A stretch of 64,000 bases of DNA, taken from positions 806,001 to 870,000 of the forward strand of contig NZ_CP080999.1 in assembly GCF_019645855.1 (NCBI RefSeq), read 5' to 3'. Positions 32,159 through 38,825 of the stretch are shown here, piece after piece. The position numbers and the translations under genes were made by a program. Origin of the DNA: Mycobacterium malmoense (GTDB taxonomy: Bacteria > Actinomycetota > Actinomycetes > Mycobacteriales > Mycobacteriaceae). How positions within the stretch are numbered: the first letter of the stretch is position 1; every line of letters begins with the position of its first letter. The notes beneath the pieces are model-generated. The model ran no database searches. It saw nothing but the letters and a program-made list of their open reading frames with translations, and was not told the origin of the DNA.

Positions 32159-32639
32159 CGGCTGTGAAAATAATAAGAGCCTCGTATAGATGGCAAGGAC
32201 CGCTGGGGCAGGCACCCCGATGGCAATTTCCTGCAATGCAGACATATATAGTCTGAACAGCGTTGAACGAGCTGCACGTGCAAGCCTGCAACGATCTTCC
32301 CGCACCAGGAAGACCCCGTGGCATCGACTCCCGAGAGACTTTTCAGCGTGAAGTACTGTCCATGACCAGGCACGTTTGCCAACTTCATACGTCATACGAC
32401 AATATCCGTATGTTTGTGCTTGCAATAGTTTGCTTTATCCGAACATGATAGAACGATGTTTCAGTGTGTAGCACCCAGCGCAACCTTCCTTAAGGTTATC
32501 TCAGCAAGCAACTGTCGGGCGGAGCTGCAGGTTGCGCGTTGCCGCCATGCCGCTTTCGGCGTCCCCGCGTTCGCGCGATCCACCGCGTGAACGCCCACAA
32601 GTCGACCGGTCTCAATCCGCCGCCGTTCCCTTGGCAGAG
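32159..32639. other. Divergent regulatory gap
   Basis: The gap between the zinc-knuckle gene and TetR gene contains the operator at 32449-32463 and lower-GC DNA (32380-32500). Coding could extend into both edges if upstream starts are used. Confidence 0.45.
32449..32463. promoter_or_regulatory. TnnAAC-N3-GTTnnA operator before TetR-1
   Basis: TAGAACGATGTTTCA is a match to the motif in the inverted-repeat arms, and the wider CTGAAACATCGTTCTATC context on the other strand repeats the outer parts of the arm site. Confidence 0.6.
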
Positions 32640-33221
32640 ATGACCAGCAGTCAACTGAAACGGCGAGCCAAGATCATCGATGCGGTCACCGACCTGATCG
32701 GCGAGGCCGGCGCCGATGCGGTGCAGATGCGCGACGTGGCCCAGCGGGCGGGAGTGGCACTGGCCACCCTCTATAAGTACTTCAGCTCCAAAGAGGACCT
32801 CTTGGTGGCGGCCCTCGCGGGCTGGCAAACGCGGGTGGTCCAGCCCATCGCGGGCGCCGCCGAAACGACCGGACAGGATCTGTTGTCCAGCATCGTGGAC
32901 TACTTAGGGGCCGCCCTGCGCGCCTCTTATGTTGACCCCGAGATGACCGCGTTGGCCCTGCGCTTGACGATATCCACCGAGCCCACGGCGATGGCGGCGA
33001 TGCACCAGATGCTACAGACGAACGCTGGGTTTTTAAATCGCCTTGTCGATGTTGTTGCGCCGGAGGAGCTTCCGCACGTCGCTTTCGGTCTCAGCGCGGC
33101 GTTGACCGGCTCGCTTATCGGATTGCTCACCGGCAGAATGACTTTGGAGGCTTCGCTAAGCCATGTCGAGTGGCTCGCACGTGTCCTGCTCGGCGACGTA
33201 CAGCCGCGCACGCGAAAGTAG
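32640..33221 (+). CDS. KstR-like TetR regulator, copy 1
   Basis: Encodes 193 residues from the ATG at 32640 (MTSSQLKRRAK). The HTH (residues 8-52; AVQMRDVAQRAGVALATLYKYF) is strikingly like that of KstR, the cholesterol-catabolism repressor. The C-terminal domain ends HVEWLARVLLGD, also KstR-like. The frame opens earlier (ATG at 32547), and the upstream residues resemble those of the second copy, so a longer form is possible. It is about 70% identical by eye to the second copy at 34370. The shared operator suggests both regulate themselves and the secreted-protein genes. Confidence 0.88.
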   Translation: MTSSQLKRRAKIIDAVTDLIGEAGADAVQMRDVAQRAGVALATLYKYFSSKEDLLVAALAGWQTRVVQPIAGAAETTGQDLLSSIVDYLGAALRASYVDPEMTALALRLTISTEPTAMAAMHQMLQTNAGFLNRLVDVVAPEELPHVAFGLSAALTGSLIGLLTGRMTLEASLSHVEWLARVLLGDVQPRTRK

Positions 33222-33334
33222 GTTGGCAATGTTTCGCGTCCATGCCCGATCAGCGCCTCGATCATCTCGCACGCCACGTCATCGGGCCTCTCAAGTGACC
33301 ACGGTCGGGCACACGCCGCGGCGGTCACAATCCC

Positions 33335-33540
33335 TGCTGTGCCCACGTATCGATCGAAGGCTGCCTGGCCATCGTGTTGCCCGCCCTGGCCGTCAACCGC
33401 CTCGAACACCAAACCGGTTGGAGCATCAAGAAGTTCGTCCGCAACCCTGCCGCTGCCGCACCATCACGATCCAAGTCGGCGGCTAGCCGCAGACTGCCGC
33501 CGACAACCCCGCCAAGCTCCAGGCCGCGAGTGGGCGCTTC
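33335..33540 (+). pseudogene. Remnant of IS1634-type transposase C-terminus
   Basis: One frame reads NRLEHQTGWSIKKFVRN, another continues RCRTITIQVGG, then after a stop a third part reads AADNPAKLQAA. Together these match the C-terminal end of IS1634/IS1549-family transposases (EKRTGWSIKKFVR..., YRTITI..., then LTAADP). Two frame changes and the lack of the rest mark it as a fossil. Confidence 0.6.
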
Positions 33541-33610
33541 AGGTTGATAAAAGTCTGGACTGAATTGCGAAGAGTTTAATGGGGCCGACGCTTTGAATCG
33601 CAAGTCGAGG

Positions 33611-33771
33611 TTTTGGATACCCATGTAATTTGTCATTGCGGCGATTCTTTCGCTGTCGGAGATTGACGAGTCGTGTGCCGTTATTCGGGCGCAGTATCAC
33701 GTGCGAACAAGGAATCGCGGCGAGGATTACACCGGGATGCCACGGCCTCTACAAAGTGAAACACTGTTCTA
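33611..33771. repeat. First copy of TetR upstream repeat (orphan promoter)
   Basis: About 161 bases align with 34022-34187 at roughly 75% identity, including GGCGATTCTTTCGCTGT, GTGCCGTTATT and GATTACAC blocks, and end in an operator. No TetR gene follows this copy. Confidence 0.6.
33757..33771. promoter_or_regulatory. TGAAACACTGTTCTA operator in orphan promoter
   Basis: Match to TnnAAC-N3-GTTnnA. It aligns with the site at 34173-34187 in the second copy of the repeat. Confidence 0.5.
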
Positions 33772-34021
33772 TTAACTTAGAGTAATTTGCGGTGCTAGCT
33801 GCGACAACACGCAATCATCCGAGTCCATAATGTTTCAATTCGTCATCAATCGCTGAGCGTTCGGGATCGTCGAAGGGCCCACAAGCCGATTGGCCCCAAG
33901 ATTTGGGGCACACTGCCCTGTCCGACTCCTGGCAAAGACGCAGTTCAACGCTCTGCGCTCCGGTACTCGGCCGTGGAGCGGCCTCGGCCGGATTTGAACT
34001 CCGCTTCCAATTGTGAGATTA

Positions 34022-34187
34022 GTTTGGGGTGTCCATGTGATTTATTGTTACGGCGATTCTTTCGCTGTTCGGAGCGCTGGCGAGTCATGTGCCGTTATTT
34101 GAGCGCAGCGTTACACGCGAACAATGAATGTCGGCCCTGATTACACAGGGGCTGCCACGGCATCGACAAAATTGAATCGTGGTTCTA
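34022..34187. repeat. Second copy of TetR upstream repeat
   Basis: Paired with 33611-33771. This copy is the one upstream of the second TetR gene. Confidence 0.6.
34173..34187. promoter_or_regulatory. TGAATCGTGGTTCTA operator before TetR-2
   Basis: One change (ATC for AAC) from the TnnAAC-N3-GTTnnA motif. A GTG at 34196 begins nine bases later, which would be a nearly leaderless start for a longer TetR-2. Confidence 0.5.
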
Positions 34188-34369
34188 CCCCTGTCGTGCG
34201 TATTATCTCGCACGCATTAGTAAACCTTGTCAGAGCATCCCGATCGGGGTCGTCGGCCCGAGCTGGAGGTGGCATTGTCAACGCGTCGCCTTCACACTCG
34301 CCGCTGCCACACGATGCACCACGTGAATGCTCCCAAATCGACCAGGCCCAATCCGCTCCGTTGACAAAG

Positions 34370-34948
34370 ATGACCAGCAGTCAGCTGAAACGGCGAGCCA
34401 AGATCATCGATGCGGTAATAGCCCTGATCGCCGATGGCGGTGCCGAGGCGGTGCAGATGCGCGACGTGGCTCAGCGATCGGGAGTGGCACTGGCCACGGT
34501 CTATAAGTACTTCAGTTCCAAAGAGGACCTGTTGGCGGCGGCCCTGGACAGCTGGCACCAGCGGGCGATCCGGCCCATCCTCCACGCCGATGAGCCGCCC
34601 GATCAGGACCGGTTGTCCGGCATTCTGGACTACTTGCGGCGTTCACAGCGCGCCTTTCGGGTCGACCCCGAGATGAGCGCGTTGACGGTGCAACTGGCGG
34701 TATCCACCGAGCCGGGGGCGGAAGTGGCGATCGACCATATAATAGGAACGAACGCCGAGATTATCGATCGTCTCGCCGATGTTGTTGCGCCGGAAGATCT
34801 TCGGCATGTGGCTTTCGGTCTCAGCGCTGTGTTGACTGGTTCGCTGATCGGGTTGCTCACCCGCAGACTGACTTTGGAGGAATCGCTCGGCCATGTCGAG
34901 TGGGTAGCGCGTGTCCTGCTTGGCGACATCCAGCCGCGCACAAAGTAG
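34370..34948 (+). CDS. KstR-like TetR regulator, copy 2
   Basis: Encodes 192 residues from the ATG at 34370, the same MTSSQLKRRAKIIDAV start as copy 1. The HTH (AVQMRDVAQRSGVALATVYKYF) and the C-terminus (HVEWVARVLLGDIQPRTK) are shared; differences cluster in the ligand-binding middle (residues 65-130), so the two may sense different molecules. The frame is open from 34124, but that would include the operator; a GTG at 34196 is an alternative. Arose by tandem duplication with its upstream region. Confidence 0.88.
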   Translation: MTSSQLKRRAKIIDAVIALIADGGAEAVQMRDVAQRSGVALATVYKYFSSKEDLLAAALDSWHQRAIRPILHADEPPDQDRLSGILDYLRRSQRAFRVDPEMSALTVQLAVSTEPGAEVAIDHIIGTNAEIIDRLADVVAPEDLRHVAFGLSAVLTGSLIGLLTRRLTLEESLGHVEWVARVLLGDIQPRTK

Positions 34949-34974
34949 TTTGACGTTGCCTAACCCGAGCCTCG

Positions 34975-35268
34975 TCAGACGTCGGTGGTGACGTATCTCG
35001 TCTTGACCGGAGGCGCGGCGAGCAGCAGAGGGAGCTCCGTCAGTCGACCTTCGCCGGCACGAAATTTTCGGTAGGCCTCGTCGTGCTCGACCGTCTCCCA
35101 GAGTTCGTTGATAATCCAGTGCGCTTCGTCGTCCTGGTCGACGAGCACGTCGGTACCGAGGTTGCCGGCGAACGCCCGGGTATCTTGGAGCGCCCTGCGC
35201 ATGATGTCGCGCGCCGCAGGGACCGCTTCGGGCTTGAGCCTGAGTTCAAGTAGCACCGTGACCGGCAT
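34975..35268 (-). CDS. Antibiotic-biosynthesis-monooxygenase (ABM) domain protein
   Basis: Encodes 97 residues of a dimeric ferredoxin-like alpha-beta barrel: VTVLLELRLKPEAVPAARDI, DTRAFAGNLGTDVLVDQDD, then WIINELWETVEHDEAYRKF. Such proteins are cofactor-free monooxygenases or quinone/haem-related enzymes; substrate unknown. The ATG at 35268 is preceded by GAGGAGACGACG. It is convergent with TetR-2 and stands alone. Confidence 0.82.
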   Translation of the reverse strand: MPVTVLLELRLKPEAVPAARDIMRRALQDTRAFAGNLGTDVLVDQDDEAHWIINELWETVEHDEAYRKFRAGEGRLTELPLLLAAPPVKTRYVTTDV

Positions 35269-35463
35269 CGTCGTCTCCTCTGATCGGGTTCCAGAGCCCC
35301 GCATGCGGCGGTGATCTCAAGTGGCTGCCACACGATAACCACGCCGTCAACGCACCACGGTGCTGACCCCACCGCGCGGGGCGGTCGTGCTACGGCCGTG
35401 CACTGAAATCGGCTGCAATGGTGTCTTTCGGCTGAACCCGTCGGGACCAGACGAAGACGACGG

Positions 35464-35568
35464 TCAGGCGGTGTCAAGCCCGCGGAAGTCATCGAGGTTG
35501 CGCGTGTAGGGCGGGAGATCGGCGGTGGCGGCGAACAGCGAATCGACGGCTCGGGCCCATGTGTGCTT
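35464..35568 (-). pseudogene. VapC toxin C-terminal remnant
   Basis: The reading AVDSLFAATADLPPYTRN followed by LDDFRGLD matches the last helix and strand of VapC PIN domains (usually AATA...LPLYTRN..DF.GLD). The first three quarters of the gene and its antitoxin are missing. Confidence 0.6.
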
Positions 35569-35645
35569 TGCTCCCCCATCGCGACGATGTAGAACCGGCA
35601 GTGGGTCGCTTCGCGTCCGACCCGTTAAGCCCCAACCACGGGAGC

Positions 35646-35709
35646 GCAACTACCGAGGCGTTTCTCGAATAACGCCATCGCCAGTTGCACTTTGGCGGTA
35701 CGTCTAAAG
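35646..35709. repeat. 64-base direct repeat, copy 1
   Basis: Pairs with 36795-36858, same length, about 80% identical by eye, sharing GCAACTACCGA and TTTCTCGA blocks. The two copies bracket the MazEF pair. Confidence 0.65.
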
Positions 35710-36132
35710 GCTCATGCGCCTGGAAGCGTACGCAGGACCGCTGGCGATGGAGTCCGTCAGAATCGTGACATCGATGACAGTCCCGTCCCGCTTATAGCGG
35801 TAGCCGTAGCCATCACTTGTTTCGACTTCGTCGAGTCCGCAGCCTTGCATTCGGTACCCCTCTCCGGCGTGGTGCGCAGCAACATGTCCCAGGCCTGCAA
35901 ATCACCGCGCGTGATTATCCGACGATCGTCCTTGACTCGACGAATCCAATTCCGTGAGATGCCTTTCCAGTTCGCTTCGGTCAACCGCAGGTGCTATTCC
36001 AAGTCGTGTGTGAACTCGACTGAGCGCCTGTTGCACCTCTCGCTGCAAGACATCACTGAATCGATCTTCGGCACGTTGATGATGCATGCGATCGTCTTGA
36101 CCGCTATCTAGTCATACGATCTGTATCCCAGT

Positions 36133-36157
36133 TCAGTATGCTAATCAGGCATACTGA
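36133..36157. promoter_or_regulatory. TCAGTATGC-N7-GCATACTGA operator
   Basis: Exact 9-base arms around seven bases, ending 15 bases before the antitoxin ATG. A typical autoregulatory site for a toxin-antitoxin operon; binding inferred. Confidence 0.65.
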
Positions 36158-36172
36158 TGCTATCCTGGACAC

Positions 36173-36415
36173 ATGGCTGAGGTGACGACGATCAAGGTGT
36201 CCAAAGTACTGCGGAACAGGATCGCGGCTGAAGCCGCCGACGAGGGGCTCACCGCTCAAGCATTTCTCCAGTCACTGATCGATTCCCATGAACGCAACAA
36301 ACGCCTAGCGGCGGTGGCCGCCGCCTACCGCGAGTCTTCTGACGAAGACTTAGAAAGCTGGCGTGAAGAAACCGAAGACTGGGCCGCTGCAGACGCCGAT
36401 GGCCTAGGGCGGTGA
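36173..36415 (+). CDS. mazE: MazE-type (ribbon-helix-helix) antitoxin
   Basis: Encodes 80 residues. TTIKVSKVLRNRIAAEAADEG and LTAQAFLQSLID form the ribbon-helix-helix, and the C-terminal acidic helix (SSDEDLESWREETEDW) would occupy the toxin. The ATG follows the operator by 15 bases. The stop overlaps the toxin GTG (GTGA), so the pair is co-translated. Confidence 0.88.
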   Translation: MAEVTTIKVSKVLRNRIAAEAADEGLTAQAFLQSLIDSHERNKRLAAVAAAYRESSDEDLESWREETEDWAAADADGLGR

Positions 36416-36756
36416 CCGATCTCAGCCCGGGAAGCGTGGTCTGGGTGCGGCTCGACCCCACTGTGGGCAGAGAACAACGCGGGACGCGGCCCGCGGTCGT
36501 CGTCGCATCCCGCGGTTATCTGGCGGCAGTGCCCGAACTTGTCATCATCGTTCCCGCTACCACTCGGGATCGCGATTGGGCGCACCATGTTCGGCTCACC
36601 GGGCCGCGACTGCGGCTGCCGAGACCGACGTGGGCGATGACCGAACAACCCCGCACGATCAGCCACGCGCGAATCACCGATCGGGCCGGCAGCGTCGAAC
36701 CAGAATGTATGCGCCAGATTGCGCGCTGGATCGACGATTTCCTGCATCACGCATAG
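36412..36756 (+). CDS. mazF: MazF-family endoribonuclease toxin
   Basis: Encodes 114 residues of the CcdB/MazF fold: GSVVWVRLDPTVGREQRGTRP with the catalytic arginine region, VVVASRGYLAAVPELVIIVPATT with the threonine, then a C-terminal helix CMRQIARWIDDFL. It would cut single-stranded RNA at short motifs. Starts with GTG inside the antitoxin stop. The operon lies between 64-base direct repeats. Confidence 0.88.
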   Translation: MTDLSPGSVVWVRLDPTVGREQRGTRPAVVVASRGYLAAVPELVIIVPATTRDRDWAHHVRLTGPRLRLPRPTWAMTEQPRTISHARITDRAGSVEPECMRQIARWIDDFLHHA

Positions 36757-36794
36757 CAATTCGCACCTACATCCAACCTCCTAGCCGCGAGAGT

Positions 36795-36858
36795 GCAACT
36801 ACCGACGCGTTTCTCGAGTAAGGCCGTCGCCAGCTGCAGTCTGGCGGCATGTCCAAAG
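36795..36858. repeat. 64-base direct repeat, copy 2
   Basis: Second copy of the repeat at 35646-35709, 39 bases after the mazF stop. Confidence 0.65.
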
Positions 36859-36981
36859 TCGACCGGTCGAGAAACAAGCGATTCGATGCAAAGGCGCTCT
36901 GCGGATCGGCCGTGCCGAATCGGCCTGAGCGACCGCACTCGCGATCGTCGCATCATGGTGCAGCGATGCTAAAAGTCGGGC

Positions 36982-37085
36982 GTGCGTACCACCATCGACC
37001 TCCCGGTCGACCTGCACAAACAGGCGCTCGCGATCGTGCGGGACACTCATAGCACGCTGAGTGAGTGTGGGGACGGTCGTGACCT
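36982..37085 (+). pseudogene. VapB antitoxin remnant
   Basis: The GTG at 36982 begins RTTIDLPVDLHKQALAIVRD then THSTLSE, the ribbon-helix-helix of a common mycobacterial VapB; the sequence after that loses similarity and the frame runs on into recD antisense. No VapC follows. Confidence 0.6.
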
Positions 37086-37100
37086 TCGACGCCGTCGCGC

Positions 37101-38825
37101 TCACTGTAGCCGCTGCCGTAACCCCGTCGCGCGCAACGCCCGACGCCCGACCGCGGCCCGTACCGACGCCTCGGAACCAACGACACGCACCTTGGTCTTC
37201 GCCCGCGTCACCGCCGTGTAGAACAACTCCCGCGTCAGCAACCGCGAATCCTCCTGCGGCAGCAGCACCGTCACCTCGTCGGCCTGGCTGCCTTGGCTTT
37301 TGTGGATCGTCATGGCATGCATCGTCTCGACGTCACCGAGGCGGCTGGTCGCGAAGTCGAGCGGTCCGGTCGCGGTGTCGATGACGGCCCGCAGACCTTC
37401 GGCGCCGGCCACGGTTACGCCGGTGTCGCCGTTGTAGACGCGCAGCCCGTAGTCGTTCGCCGTCACCAGCAGCGGGCGTCCCGCGTACCACTGCGACCAC
37501 GCCGGCTGGCCCGTCTCCTCGGCAATCCACTTCTGCACCAACCCGTTCCAGTGCGCCACACCGAAAGGCCCCCGCCGATGGGCGCACAGCAACCGGTGCT
37601 CGTCCAGCGTCGACAGCGCGACGTCGACGGCGCCCAGCGCGGCGGCTTCGCGCAGCCGCAACGCGTGCGGCAGCACGATTGAGCGCAACCGCGGGGCCGA
37701 GTCGTCACCGTCGCCGGACTCGAGGTACTCGATGTGTTCGTCACCCGAGCGCAGCAGCGCCAGCGCGCGATCCGCATCGCCGACGCGGATCGCGTCGGCC
37801 AGCGCACCGATCGACTTCCCGAACCGGTGCGAGGTCCGCAGCGTCGCCACCCGCACGTCGTCCCGGGCCGACAGGCCGTCCACGAGGTCGGCCAGCACCG
37901 CACCTGCCTCCACCGACGCCAGCTGGTCGGCATCGCCGACCAGCACCAGCCGGGCGTCCGGGCGGACCGCCTCCAGCAGCCGCGCCATCAGCGTCAACGA
38001 CACCATGGACGTCTCGTCGACCACGATCACGTTATGCGGCAATCGATTTCCGCGATCATGCCGAAACCGCGCCGAGGTACCGGGCTTGGGGCCGAGCAAC
38101 CGATGCAGCGTCACGGCACGCAGTTCGCCCAGTCGCTCCCGGTCGGCGGCGGAAAGCTTGGCCACTTCGTGCGTCACCGCCTCCTGCAGCCGCGCGGCCG
38201 CCTTGCCGGTCGGGGCCGCCAGCGCGACGCGGGGCCGCGGCCCACCGGCCGACTCCGCCTGCTCGGCCGCCAGCGCCAGCAGCCGCGCGACCGTCGTCGT
38301 CTTGCCGGTGCCGGGTCCGCCCGTGAGCACCGTGACCGCCTGCGAGAGCGCGATTTCGGCGGCCTGGCGCTGCTCCCCATACTCGGCGGGAAAAAGTCGC
38401 TCTGAGGCGGGCAACTCGCCTGCCGGCCCGGACGCCAGCAGCGCCAGCACGTCGTCGCGCACCTGCGTCTCCTCGAGCCAATACCGGTCCAGGTAAAGCA
38501 GCCGATCGTCATATAGATGCAGCACCGCCAGCCCACCGAGCAACGGGCTCGCCCGCACCGCCACCAGCCACGCCTCAAGCTCCGGCCACGGCAGGTCGCC
38601 AGCGCTCGCAACCTCCGAGACCGCAGCCAGATCCACGCACACCGACCCCCCGCGCAGCCCGCGCACCGCCAGCGCCACCGCGAGCGCCATCCGCTCGTCG
38701 GGCTCCTCGCCCAGCGCGCAAACACGTTCCGCCACATGCACATCGGAGACGTCCAGCACGCCGGCCTCGTTGAAGGCGCGCAGCAGGCCGACACCGGTGA
38801 GGGAGACCTCGACATCCGCCGTCAT
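37101..38825 (-). CDS. recD: Exonuclease V alpha subunit RecD
   Basis: Encodes 574 residues, an SF1B 5'-3' helicase of the RecBCD complex for double-strand break processing. The Walker A VLTGGPGTGKTTTVARLL lies near residue 168, VDETSMVSLTLMARLL (motif II) near 270, GDADQLASVEAGAVLADL (motif III), and HKSQGSQADEVTVLLP near the C-terminus. The ATG overlaps the recB stop as ATGA, so recCBD are coupled. In mycobacteria, RecBCD acts mainly in single-strand annealing while AdnAB does most resection. Confidence 0.96.
   Translation of the reverse strand: MTADVEVSLTGVGLLRAFNEAGVLDVSDVHVAERVCALGEEPDERMALAVALAVRGLRGGSVCVDLAAVSEVASAGDLPWPELEAWLVAVRASPLLGGLAVLHLYDDRLLYLDRYWLEETQVRDDVLALLASGPAGELPASERLFPAEYGEQRQAAEIALSQAVTVLTGGPGTGKTTTVARLLALAAEQAESAGGPRPRVALAAPTGKAAARLQEAVTHEVAKLSAADRERLGELRAVTLHRLLGPKPGTSARFRHDRGNRLPHNVIVVDETSMVSLTLMARLLEAVRPDARLVLVGDADQLASVEAGAVLADLVDGLSARDDVRVATLRTSHRFGKSIGALADAIRVGDADRALALLRSGDEHIEYLESGDGDDSAPRLRSIVLPHALRLREAAALGAVDVALSTLDEHRLLCAHRRGPFGVAHWNGLVQKWIAEETGQPAWSQWYAGRPLLVTANDYGLRVYNGDTGVTVAGAEGLRAVIDTATGPLDFATSRLGDVETMHAMTIHKSQGSQADEVTVLLPQEDSRLLTRELFYTAVTRAKTKVRVVGSEASVRAAVGRRALRATGLRQRLQ

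Larger units (their letters stand above)
33222..34369. other. 1.1-kb gap with IS remnant and duplicated promoter region
   Basis: No intact gene. It contains a decayed IS1634-like transposase end (about 33335-33540), two diverged copies of the TetR upstream region (33611-33771 and 34022-34187), and lower-GC DNA between them (33780-33990). Confidence 0.6.
35269..36172. other. Gap with VapC remnant and repeat
   Basis: No intact gene is supported. It holds the VapC tail remnant (35464-35568), the first copy of a 64-base direct repeat (35646-35709) and the MazEF operator (36133-36157). A minus-strand frame at 35902-36087 is discussed under rejected items. Confidence 0.5.
36757..37100. other. Gap with second repeat copy and VapB remnant
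   Basis: This 344-base stretch contains the second 64-base repeat (36795-36858) and the VapB remnant (36982-37085). No intact gene. Confidence 0.5.

Noticed and set aside
35902..36087. Minus-strand frame of 61 codons, partly alpha-helical and charged
   Set aside because: No ribosome site, no known family and overlap with other short frames; it could be a small gene, but I cannot support it.
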